From: Flavobacterium ammoniigenes
GTDB lineage: Bacteria; Bacteroidota; Bacteroidia; Flavobacteriales; Flavobacteriaceae
DNA length: 64,000 nt
Assembly (NCBI RefSeq): GCF_020886055.1
Contig: NZ_AP025184.1
Location: 992,001-1,056,000 of the forward strand
Direction of reading: 5' to 3'
The first letter of the stretch is position 1; every line of letters begins with the position of its first letter. The notes beneath the pieces were generated by a model. That model worked only from the letters and a program-made list of their open reading frames with translations. It ran no database searches and was not told the origin of the DNA. Positions 48,727-56,929 of this stretch are shown here, in pieces. Both the position numbers and the translations under genes were made by a program.

Positions 48727-48770
48727 AGCCCCGATAGGAGCTAGCTACCGCGTAGCGCGGATAGCGGGAC
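48727..48770. repeat. Dispersed intergenic repeat (copy D)
   Basis: A GC-rich block begins AGCCCCGATAGGAGC and ends GGATAGCGGGAC, with an internal GCTAC-CGC-GTAGC hairpin. In orientation opposite to copy A (10167-10255) it matches both of that element's outer segments. Confidence 0.5.
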
Positions 48771-48801
48771 AACTAGTGTTCAGGATGTAGAATAGTGCTG
48801 C

Positions 48802-48837
48802 AAAAAAAAATCCTCAATTACTAATTGAGGATTTTTA
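48802..48837 (-). terminator. Terminator of miaE
   Basis: ATCCTCAATT pairs with AATTGAGGAT across a three-base loop. On the minus strand it runs into a T tract (the A-run at 48802-48809). Confidence 0.8.
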
Positions 48838-49419
48838 TTAACCGTGTACGGTTTCTCGATTGCCGTAATTGGCTATGATAGACGATTCGTATTCAATCCA
48901 TTCTTTCCAACGGGTATCCACATTGATGTTGTCTTGGTACTTTTTTGCGAAGCCTAAAAAGGTAGTGTAATGTCCTGCCTCAGAAATCATAAGGTCTCTA
49001 TAGAATTTTGCCAATTCGGGATCTTGAATGTTTTCTGAAAGGACTTTAAAGCGTTCGCAACTTCGTGCTTCGATCATGGCAGCAAACAGTAATCGTTCGA
49101 CCAAGGCATCGTTTCTACTGCCGTCTTTTTTTGCAAATTTGACTAGATCGTTGACATAATTATCTTTTCGTTCACGTCCTAATGTCAAGCCCTTTTCTTT
49201 AATAATAGTATGAACCATTTGGAAATGTTCCATTTCTTCTAAAGCGATTCGAGTCATTTCGGTTACCAATTCTTCTTTTTCTGAATTGTTGACGATGATA
49301 TAAATAGCATTAGAGGCTGCTTTTTGTTCGCACCAAGCATGATCGGTCAAGATTTCTTCAATATTTGATTCGACGATGTTGACCCATCTTGGATCGGTTG
49401 CTAATTTAAGTCCTAACAT
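48838..49419 (-). CDS. miaE: tRNA-(ms2io6A)-hydroxylase
   Basis: A 193-residue ferritin-like diiron enzyme that hydroxylates ms2i6A37 in tRNA. The carboxylate/histidine ligands are in LTDHAWCEQKA, ALEEMEHFQMVH, MIEARSCERF and SEAGHYTTF, matching MiaE. Start MLGLKLATDPRWV. It stands alone, convergent with the rrn operon. Confidence 0.92.
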   Translation of the reverse strand: MLGLKLATDPRWVNIVESNIEEILTDHAWCEQKAASNAIYIIVNNSEKEELVTEMTRIALEEMEHFQMVHTIIKEKGLTLGRERKDNYVNDLVKFAKKDGSRNDALVERLLFAAMIEARSCERFKVLSENIQDPELAKFYRDLMISEAGHYTTFLGFAKKYQDNINVDTRWKEWIEYESSIIANYGNRETVHG

Positions 49420-49529
49420 GAATTGTGATTTTAGACTTACAAAATTACTCTTTTTATGTTCTATTTTTCAGATAAATGATTGAATTACCGTTTAATTACC
49501 ATTATTTTGTAGTTCGGAAAAATGGATAC

Positions 49530-50765
49530 ATGAATACAAATAAACGACTCTTACTAATTGGTTTTGTTTGGCCTGAGCCCAATTCCTCTGCTGCGGGTGG
49601 AAGAATGATGCAATTGATTGCATTGTTTCAAAATCAGGGCTTTGCTATTACTTTCGCTAGTCCCGCACTGGATAGTGATTTTATGGTCAATCTTGCTGAT
49701 TACGATGTAGATAAAGTGTCGATTGCTTTAAATGATTCTAGTTTTGATTCTTATATAAAGGAATTGCAGCCCAATGTGGTAGTATTTGATCGTTTCATGA
49801 TTGAAGAGCAATTTGGTTGGCGTGTAGCAGAACATTGTCCTAATGCTGTTCGAATTTTAGATACGGAAGACTTGCATTGTTTGCGGTTAGCGCGACAGAA
49901 TGCCTTTAAGGCAAATCGTAATTTTGATATTTCAGATCTAAGGAAAGAGGATGTAGCAAAAAGAGAAATTGCCAGTATTTTACGTTCGGATGTTGCTTTG
50001 ATGGTTTCTGAATATGAAATGGAGGTTTTGCAGTCTGTATTTAATATTGATCCATCGCTTTTGTATTATTTACCTTTACTTGTTACTACTTTTGATCCTA
50101 ATCCTTTGCCCTACATACAAAGGCAACATTTTGTTTTTATAGGTAATTTTCTGCATGAACCCAATTGGAATGCAGTTCAGTATTTGAAAGAGACAATTTG
50201 GCCAATTATTAGAAAGCAATTCCCAACAGCAGTTGTTGAAATATATGGGGCTTATCCTTCGCAAAAGGTTTTTCAACTACATAATGAAAAAGAGGGTTTC
50301 TTAATAAAAGGTAGGGCTGAAAGCGCTAAGGAGATTATTTCAAATGCGCGTGTTCTTTTGGCTCCAATTCGTTTTGGTGCCGGAATTAAAGGTAAATTGC
50401 TAGAGGCAATGGAATACGGTACCCCTTCCGTTACTACTTCTATCGGTGCAGAATCTATGCATGCTGATTTAAATTGGAATGGGAGTATTGAAGATGATTC
50501 GCAAGAATTTGCTGCTGCTGCTGTTCAATTGTATCAGGATGAAATCGTTTGGCAACATAGTCAACAAAATGGATTTTCCATTATTAAACAAAGGTATTTG
50601 ACCGCATTATTTGAAGATCAATTTGAAACAACATTGACTTATTTACAATCCAATTTAGAAAAGCACCGTAATCATAATTTTATTGGTCAAATGTTGATGC
50701 ATCATACTTTGCAAAGTACTAAATACCTGTCGCGATGGATAGAAGAAAAAAATAGAAAAATGTAG
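49530..50765 (+). CDS. Glycosyltransferase, GT-B fold (GT4-like)
   Basis: A 411-residue (from the ATG at 49530) glycosyltransferase. The GT-B C-terminal motif FGAGIKGKLLEAMEYGTPSVTT near residue 287 contains the nucleotide-sugar-binding glutamates, and FVFIGNFLHEPNWNAVQYL opens the C-terminal domain. An upstream ATG at 49476 would add 18 residues not expected in the family; which start is used is uncertain. No other glycan genes adjoin, so the acceptor is unknown. Confidence 0.85.
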   Translation: MNTNKRLLLIGFVWPEPNSSAAGGRMMQLIALFQNQGFAITFASPALDSDFMVNLADYDVDKVSIALNDSSFDSYIKELQPNVVVFDRFMIEEQFGWRVAEHCPNAVRILDTEDLHCLRLARQNAFKANRNFDISDLRKEDVAKREIASILRSDVALMVSEYEMEVLQSVFNIDPSLLYYLPLLVTTFDPNPLPYIQRQHFVFIGNFLHEPNWNAVQYLKETIWPIIRKQFPTAVVEIYGAYPSQKVFQLHNEKEGFLIKGRAESAKEIISNARVLLAPIRFGAGIKGKLLEAMEYGTPSVTTSIGAESMHADLNWNGSIEDDSQEFAAAAVQLYQDEIVWQHSQQNGFSIIKQRYLTALFEDQFETTLTYLQSNLEKHRNHNFIGQMLMHHTLQSTKYLSRWIEEKNRKM

Positions 50766-50769
50766 TTTG

Positions 50770-52017
50770 CTATTTTTTCTTTTCATCAATTAATGCTGCC
50801 ACTAGTCGTCCTGATTTCATAGCGGCATTTATAGAGCCATTCATCAAATGGTCTCCACATATGAAAATATTGTCGTTGATTTTCATGTCAGTTTTAGTTA
50901 GTTCATCGCTAACGCTATCTTGATTTGGTAAAGCATACTGAATGCGGTAGGTTTTCAACATTTTCCAATCGTCAACTTGATTTCCATACCATTGCTTTAG
51001 CTCAGCTTTCATATTCTCCGCTACTATTGTATCGTCTATTTCTGGTATGCCATTATAGGAGATGGAGAGTAGCACTTTTCCATCTGGGGCATATTTGTTC
51101 GAAATATTCGACATCACAGTGAGATTATTTACCCATTTTTTGTTCTCAGAAGCATTTAAAATGACAACAGCTTGGTTTGTTGGTGCTTTTGTTGCTTCAA
51201 AGTAGACAGTAGTAACGGAATGGGATTGTTGTTTTTGTTGGGCAATATAATTACCCGCTAAACCAGTTGCTTCTGTTGCAATTACTATGATGTCTGAATT
51301 CATTTCTGAACCATTTTCTAAATAGATTGTATTGTTTTCAATCGCTGTTACTTTTGTTTCAAATTGAATTGAATTTTCAGGAAGTAGTGCCGCTAGTTGT
51401 TTTGGGATTTCTTCCATACCGAGTTCAGGAATTGCGGCATCACCAGTTGAAAATTGTTTCATTACAAAGTCAAACATATTGCTTGATGTTGTCAATTCAT
51501 TTTCTAAAAATATACCAGAGAAAAAAGGTTTGTAAAAACGATCAATCATTTTTTGGCTAAAGCCATATCTTTTCAATTGCGAATAAGTATCAGTTTCGGG
51601 TTGTTTAAAAATAGCTGAGTTTGAAAGACGGACTAATTTAAGCTTTAACCAAAAGGTTTGAACCTTGTCTTTTAAGCTTCCTACGGGTGCAAATAATGTA
51701 GCAAAAAGGGCAGTAGGTCTTCTGAACGGATCGGCAATATCAAATTGTCCACCCTCAAAGAGTACGGTTGCACCTGGTATGAAGGGTTTCAAGTTTAATT
51801 TTTGATAATCTAAAAGCGCTTTCGTTTCCGGATAGTCAGTGAGCAAAACCTGAAATCCTCTATCTAATCGAAACCCATCTATACAATCTGTTTTGATTCG
51901 GCCACCCACTCGATCCGATGCTTCTATAAGTTGGACTTGGTAGTTTTTTTGATGTAAATAGACGGCGGCTGTTAAGCCTGATAATCCCGCTCCAATAATA
52001 GTTATAGTTGGTTTCAT
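50770..52017 (-). CDS. FAD-dependent amine oxidase/phytoene desaturase-like protein
   Basis: A 415-residue flavoprotein with the dinucleotide motif TIIGAGLSGLTAAVYLHQKNY at the N-terminus, EASDRVGGRIKTD following, and FICGDHLMNGSINAAMKSGRLVA at the C-terminus (FAD tail). The start at 52017 is used because the longer ORF would read through the terminator at 52062-52098. Substrate unknown; convergent with the glycosyltransferase. Confidence 0.85.
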   Translation of the reverse strand: MKPTITIIGAGLSGLTAAVYLHQKNYQVQLIEASDRVGGRIKTDCIDGFRLDRGFQVLLTDYPETKALLDYQKLNLKPFIPGATVLFEGGQFDIADPFRRPTALFATLFAPVGSLKDKVQTFWLKLKLVRLSNSAIFKQPETDTYSQLKRYGFSQKMIDRFYKPFFSGIFLENELTTSSNMFDFVMKQFSTGDAAIPELGMEEIPKQLAALLPENSIQFETKVTAIENNTIYLENGSEMNSDIIVIATEATGLAGNYIAQQKQQSHSVTTVYFEATKAPTNQAVVILNASENKKWVNNLTVMSNISNKYAPDGKVLLSISYNGIPEIDDTIVAENMKAELKQWYGNQVDDWKMLKTYRIQYALPNQDSVSDELTKTDMKINDNIFICGDHLMNGSINAAMKSGRLVAALIDEKKK

Positions 52018-52061
52018 TGTTTGTTTATCAGACTTTAAAATTACTAAATCTAACCTATAAA

Positions 52062-52098
52062 ATAAAAAATCCCGTTCTGATTTCTCAAAACGGGATTT
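52062..52098 (-). terminator. Terminator of the PDH genes
   Basis: ATCCCGTT (52068-52075) pairs with AACGGGAT (52088-52095). On the minus strand the stem is followed by a T-run. It lies 22 bases past the E2 stop. Confidence 0.8.
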
Positions 52099-52119
52099 CA
52101 TTTATTTAAAATACAATTA

Positions 52120-53736
52120 TTAAGCCAGCATGGTAACTGGATTTTCAATGTATTGTTTTAATGTTTGTAAGAACTGCGCGCCTGTTGCACCGTCAATAGT
52201 ACGATGATCGCAAGCTAATGATAACATCATAGTGTTTCCTACCACAATTTGTCCGTTTTTAACTACTGGTTTCTCAACAATTGCTCCTACAGATAGGATA
52301 GCAGAGTTAGGTTGGTTAATGATTGAGTTGAACTCGGTGATGCCAAACATACCAAGGTTTGAAACGGTAAAAGTACTTCCTTCCATTTCGTTAGGGAGTA
52401 ATTTTTTGTTTTTGGCTCTACCAGCCAAATCTCTTACGCTTGCACCAATTTGAGACAAACTCATCGCATCAGTAAATCGTAATACAGGTACAACTAATCC
52501 GTCTTCCACAGCTACAGCTACTCCAATATTTACATGGTGATTGATGATAATAGCATCTTCTCTCCATTGTGAATTAATGATTGGGTGTTTTTTCAATGCG
52601 GATGCACAGGCTTTAATTACCATATCGTTAAAAGACACTTTGGTATCAGGAACACTATTAATTACTGCTCTTGATTTCATTGCTTCGTCCATGGTAACTT
52701 CAATTGATAAATTGTAGTGAGGAGCAGTAAATAAAGATTCAGCTAAACGTTTCGCAATGATTTTACGCATTTGCGAATTTTTAATTTCTTCTGTAAAAAT
52801 TTCACCGGCAGGCACAAATACTTGTGGCGCTGCAGCTTTAGCAGTTTCTTGAGGTTGTGTTGCAGCAGTTGTTGCACTTGTTGCAGATGGAGTAAAGTTT
52901 TCGATATCGCTTTTTACGATACGTCCGTTTTCTCCTGAACCTTTTACTTGAGACAATTGGATTCCCTTGTCATTAGCTATTTTTTTAGCTAATGGCGAAG
53001 CCAAAATGCGCTGTCCGTCTACAGCAGCTTCTTGAGTAACTGGAGCCGCTTTTTCAGCTGGGGCAGCAGTAGTTTCTTCTTTAGCAACAGGAGTGTTTCC
53101 GCCTACTTTAAAGTTGTCAGCTACGCCGCTAATATCCGTTCCTGCAGGACCAATAATAGCTAATAAACTATCTACTGGTGCTGTATTTCCTTCTTGAATT
53201 CCAATGTATAATAATGTTCCTGCATTGAATGACTCGAACTCCATAGTTGCTTTGTCAGTTTCGATTTCAGCAAGTATATCGCCTTCTGCTACTGTATCGC
53301 CTACTTTTTTCAACCAAGTCGCAACTGTACCTTCCGTCATTGTATCGCTCAAACGAGGCATTGTTACTACAATTACTCCTTCTGGAAGTGAAGCGGCAGG
53401 TGCTGCTTCTGTTTTTGTTTCAGTTATTGTTGCTGTTTCAACTACTGGAGCTGCTACTGTAGTAGCACCGCCAGCTAGTAATGATGAAATATCCTCTCCT
53501 TCATTTCCTATAATAGCTAATAAAGAATCTACAGGTGCAGTTTCTCCTGCTGGAATACCGATATGTAAAAGAGTTCCTTCATTGAAGGATTCGAATTCCA
53601 TTGTTGCTTTATCTGTTTCGATTTCTGCTAAGATATCTCCTTCGCTAACTTTATCTCCGACTTTTTTAAGCCAAGTAGCCACCGTTCCTTCTGTCATTGT
53701 ATCGCTCAAACGAGGCATTGTTACTATTGTAGCCAT
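52120..53736 (-). CDS. Pyruvate dehydrogenase E2, dihydrolipoamide acetyltransferase
   Basis: A 538-residue E2 with two N-terminal lipoyl domains (about 1-80 and 122-200), each with ETDKATMEFES carrying the lipoyl lysine. A peripheral subunit-binding domain follows (ILASPLAKKIANDKGIQLSQVKGSGENGRI), then the catalytic acetyltransferase domain ending in SLACDHRTIDGATGAQFL (HRxxDG). The domains are joined by Ala/Pro/Thr-rich linkers. It starts six bases after the E1-alpha stop. Confidence 0.96.
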   Translation of the reverse strand: MATIVTMPRLSDTMTEGTVATWLKKVGDKVSEGDILAEIETDKATMEFESFNEGTLLHIGIPAGETAPVDSLLAIIGNEGEDISSLLAGGATTVAAPVVETATITETKTEAAPAASLPEGVIVVTMPRLSDTMTEGTVATWLKKVGDTVAEGDILAEIETDKATMEFESFNAGTLLYIGIQEGNTAPVDSLLAIIGPAGTDISGVADNFKVGGNTPVAKEETTAAPAEKAAPVTQEAAVDGQRILASPLAKKIANDKGIQLSQVKGSGENGRIVKSDIENFTPSATSATTAATQPQETAKAAAPQVFVPAGEIFTEEIKNSQMRKIIAKRLAESLFTAPHYNLSIEVTMDEAMKSRAVINSVPDTKVSFNDMVIKACASALKKHPIINSQWREDAIIINHHVNIGVAVAVEDGLVVPVLRFTDAMSLSQIGASVRDLAGRAKNKKLLPNEMEGSTFTVSNLGMFGITEFNSIINQPNSAILSVGAIVEKPVVKNGQIVVGNTMMLSLACDHRTIDGATGAQFLQTLKQYIENPVTMLA

Positions 53737-53742
53737 AACTGA

Positions 53743-54741
53743 TTATAATTTATGAGGTAAAAATGGATAGTCTTCTTGTTCGTATACTACGTCGTATAAT
53801 TGTTGAATCTCTGGATAAGGAGATTCTTCTGCAAATTTAACGCATTCGTCAACCAAATCTTTAACTCGTTGGTCAATAGCATCAATCTCTTTTTCGGTAG
53901 CATATTTTTTGTCCTTAATTACGTCTAATACTTGAGTAATTGGATCTATTTTTTTATACTCTTCTATCTCTTCTTTTGAACGGTATAATTGTGCATCAGA
54001 CATAGAATGTCCTCTGTAACGGTATGTTTTCATTTCAAGGAAAGTAGGTCCGTCTCCACGACGTGCTCTTTCGATAGCTTCGGTCATTGCTTCGGCTACT
54101 TTAACAGGATTCATTCCGTCAACTGGTCCACAAGGCATTTCATAACCTAAACCTAATTTCCAGATATCGGTATGATTTGCCGTTCTTTCTACAGAAGTAC
54201 CCATTGCATACCCATTGTTTTCAACAATAAATACAACAGGTAATTTCCATAACATAGCCATATTGAATGCTTCGTGTAATGAACCTTGACGTGCAGCACC
54301 ATCACCAAAATAGGTCATAGTAACTCCGCCTGTTTCAAAATATTTGTCTGCAAAAGCTAAACCTGCTCCTACAGGAATTTGACCACCTACGATTCCGTGC
54401 CCACCATAAAAGCGGTGTTCTTTTGAGAAAATGTGCATGGATCCACCCATTCCTTTTGAAGTTCCGGTTGCTTTCCCTAAAAGTTCTGCCATTACGCGTC
54501 TTGGGTCAACTCCCATACCAATAGGTTGAACGTGATTTCGGTATGCGGTAATCATTTTATCTTTGGTCAAGTCCATAGCATGTAAGGCACCTGCTAAAAC
54601 GGCTTCCTGGCCATTGTATAAGTGAAGAAATCCTCTTACTTTTTGTTGGATGTATAACGCTGCAAGTTTGTCTTCAAACTTTCTCCAAAGTAGCATGTCT
54701 TCGTACCACTTTAAATAAACTTCTTTTGTAACTTCTTTCAT
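53743..54741 (-). CDS. pdhA: Pyruvate dehydrogenase E1 alpha subunit
   Basis: A 332-residue thiamine-dependent E1 alpha. FYGGHGIVGGQIPVGAGLAFADK, the TPP motif GDGAARQGSLHEAFNMAMLWKLPVVFIVENNGYAMGTS and the phosphorylation-loop-like YRYRGHSMSD are diagnostic. It precedes E2 in one operon; the E1 beta gene is not in this window. Confidence 0.95.
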   Translation of the reverse strand: MKEVTKEVYLKWYEDMLLWRKFEDKLAALYIQQKVRGFLHLYNGQEAVLAGALHAMDLTKDKMITAYRNHVQPIGMGVDPRRVMAELLGKATGTSKGMGGSMHIFSKEHRFYGGHGIVGGQIPVGAGLAFADKYFETGGVTMTYFGDGAARQGSLHEAFNMAMLWKLPVVFIVENNGYAMGTSVERTANHTDIWKLGLGYEMPCGPVDGMNPVKVAEAMTEAIERARRGDGPTFLEMKTYRYRGHSMSDAQLYRSKEEIEEYKKIDPITQVLDVIKDKKYATEKEIDAIDQRVKDLVDECVKFAEESPYPEIQQLYDVVYEQEDYPFLPHKL

Positions 54742-54868
54742 TTGAATAATGTTGTGTTATCAATTGTACCTAATAACGCAAAATAGTTTCCTCACACAAA
54801 TTTGCGAAGTGCAAAAATAAGACATTCCATCGTAGCACTAAAATTAATATGCTATTTTTTGAAATTTT

Positions 54869-55351
54869 TTATAAGAACTTTTTATCAAAAAGTAGTGGGA
54901 GTAAGTTTTTCAGAGAGTCTGATTTGTAAATAGCGCCAATTTCACCCATAAAGTAAATTTCAATAGGGGTGTTTTGTTTTATTTCGTATTCGGCAATTGA
55001 TTGTCTGCAAGCACCACAAGGAGGAATAGGAGCGCCTGTAGTGTTGCTATCGGATGCGGCAGAGATAGCCATTTTTAGAATTTTGGCTTCTGGATATTTG
55101 GCTCCGGCATAAAATACGGCTACTCTCTCTGCGCAAAGCCCTGAAGGGTAGGCTGCGTTTTCCTGATTGGAACCCAGAATAATTTCCCCATTGTCCAATT
55201 TGAGAGCCACTCCAACTTTAAAATTAGAATACGGCGCGTAAGCAGTTTTACGAATCGTTACTGCTTCATGCATTAAATTTTGAATGTCATAAGGAAGTTC
55301 TTCTATGGTTTCAAAAACATTGAATTCTGCAGTGATTGTTATTTTGTTCAT
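54869..55351 (-). CDS. cdd: Cytidine deaminase
   Basis: A 160-residue zinc deaminase converting cytidine to uridine. The motif Cys-Ala-Glu (GLCAERVAVF) and PPCGACRQ supply the zinc ligands and catalytic Glu; AYAPYSNFKVGVAL is also conserved. The start at 55351 is used; the longer ORF overlaps the terminator of porV. Confidence 0.94.
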   Translation of the reverse strand: MNKITITAEFNVFETIEELPYDIQNLMHEAVTIRKTAYAPYSNFKVGVALKLDNGEIILGSNQENAAYPSGLCAERVAVFYAGAKYPEAKILKMAISAASDSNTTGAPIPPCGACRQSIAEYEIKQNTPIEIYFMGEIGAIYKSDSLKNLLPLLFDKKFL

Positions 55352-55362
55352 TTTTATTTCGG

Positions 55363-55399
55363 AAAAAAAATCCAAATTTCAAATGAAATTTGGATTTTG
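55363..55399 (-). terminator. Terminator of porV
   Basis: ATCCAAATTTC (55370-55380) pairs with GAAATTTGGAT (55385-55395). On the minus strand it is followed by a run of T. Confidence 0.8.
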
Positions 55400-55419
55400 A
55401 GTTACTTATAATCGATGTA

Positions 55420-56589
55420 TTAATTGAGTCCGTAATTGTCACCAAAATTAAATGTTAGTGAAAATCGAAGCGTATTTTCTAGTGGATTTTTTATTTTTGA
55501 AGTAGAGAATAAATAGGAGACATCAATTTTTGTGGAAGTATATTTGAATCCAGCTCCCATTGAGAAATAATTACGAGCTCCTTTGTCAGGACTCTCGTGA
55601 AAATATCCTGCACGAACCATAAATGCATCTTTAAATGCATATTCAGTACCTATTGCATAGGTGACTTCTTTTAGCTCTTCACTAAAGCCGTTTGGCGCAT
55701 CTCCAAAAGATTTGAAAATTCCTGAAACCCATCCTGTTTTAATGTAATTATTTTTAGTTTGTTCGTTCTCCAATGTTGAAATTGTGCCATCTCTATTTAA
55801 ATCTGCATCTTGAGGAGAGGGTACTAATAATTTATTCAATTCTACATTTGCAGTAAACTTATTGTCTTCATCAAAAATAAACTCAAATCCCGTACCGATT
55901 TTTAAATTGGCAGGTAAAAAATAGCCGGTATTCGTGTCATCGGCATTGTCGTAATTTATTTTCGGGCCTAAATTCTGGATGTTAAATCCAGCTCTCCAAA
56001 TCCCGTTAAAATGAGTATATACCTTTTCTTCTGATTGGTAAAATCCGGCTACATCTACAGCAAATGAAGATGCTGATGAAGCGTCAATATTTTGTGTTGG
56101 AAATTTTAGATTGGAACGAATGTATCTTCCGGCCACCGCCATAGAAAATGTTTTGCTTATTTGTAAAGAGTAGGAACCGTCTAGGGCTAATTCGTTTGGA
56201 GAAACTACATTAGCTTGCTCGTAGGGATCGTTACGTAATTCAATATTTCCGAGGCCAAAAAATCGAAGGCTTGTTGCCCATGCACTTCTGTCATTTATTT
56301 TATTGAAATAGGAAACTTGGCCTAATGAGATATCATTAACTAAATCAGTTAAATAAGGGGTGTAGCTAATTGAAAAACCTTGCTCTGCTGTTGCAAATGC
56401 AAATTTTGCAGGATTCCACTGTTGCGAAAAAACATCAGATGAAGTAGCAATACCTATATCTGCCATACCTGCCGATCTTGCATCAGCAGCAACCATTAAG
56501 AAGGGGGTACTTGTTGTAATTACTCTTTGTTGGGCATTGCTAATTGAGAAAGCAAGCATGGATGAAAACAGAAAGATGTATTTATTCAT
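55420..56589 (-). CDS. porV: Type IX secretion outer membrane protein PorV
   Basis: A 389-residue FadL-like beta-barrel with signal peptide (MNKYIFLFSSMLAFSISNAQ). The mature start RVITTSTPFLMVAADARSAGMADIGIATSSD is characteristic of PorV/LptO. PorV carries cargo with C-terminal signals to the attachment complex. The start at 56589 is chosen for its signal peptide. It is divergent from gldJ. The porU sortase gene, found next to porV in Flavobacterium johnsoniae, is not present here. Confidence 0.92.
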   Translation of the reverse strand: MNKYIFLFSSMLAFSISNAQQRVITTSTPFLMVAADARSAGMADIGIATSSDVFSQQWNPAKFAFATAEQGFSISYTPYLTDLVNDISLGQVSYFNKINDRSAWATSLRFFGLGNIELRNDPYEQANVVSPNELALDGSYSLQISKTFSMAVAGRYIRSNLKFPTQNIDASSASSFAVDVAGFYQSEEKVYTHFNGIWRAGFNIQNLGPKINYDNADDTNTGYFLPANLKIGTGFEFIFDEDNKFTANVELNKLLVPSPQDADLNRDGTISTLENEQTKNNYIKTGWVSGIFKSFGDAPNGFSEELKEVTYAIGTEYAFKDAFMVRAGYFHESPDKGARNYFSMGAGFKYTSTKIDVSYLFSTSKIKNPLENTLRFSLTFNFGDNYGLN

Positions 56590-56917
56590 TTTAAAATGAT
56601 GTTTAATAAACAAAAGTAATTTTTTTTGGATTATTTTCTATTCACAAGGTAGTTAATTTGAAAACATATTAGTTATTTAGGATTAGTTTATAACACTATT
56701 TTTCGTTTTTTATTGTTATTTAATTACAAATAGTAGGTTTTAGTAAATAAAAAATAGTAAGAGTATAGATTTAGGAAGTAAAAATACACTTCAAAGTTTA
56801 TTATTAATAATAAAAATTATAAATTTGCGTTCTGTTGTCTTAAGTTAGAGTTTAAAAGTTATTTTGAACAAAAATCTACAAAACAGATTTTTTGTAGAGA
56901 CCAGATGACCAATTTAT
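56590..56917. other. porV-gldJ divergent region
   Basis: No gene is seen in 328 bases. Candidate -7 elements are CAAAAGTA (minus-strand TACTTTTG, 56611-56618) for porV and TAAATTTG (56820-56827) for gldJ. The remainder is AT-rich, with no clear palindrome. Confidence 0.5.
56820..56827 (+). promoter_or_regulatory. gldJ promoter -7 element
   Basis: TAAATTTG matches TAnnTTTG and lies about 100 bases upstream of the gldJ ATG. The -33 region is only T-rich. Confidence 0.45.
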
Positions 56918-56929
56918 TTGATAAATAAT

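Noticed and set aside
48572..48772. 66-residue ORF after the rrn operon, minus strand
   Set aside because: It runs through two terminators and copy D of a repeat, and its composition does not look coding.
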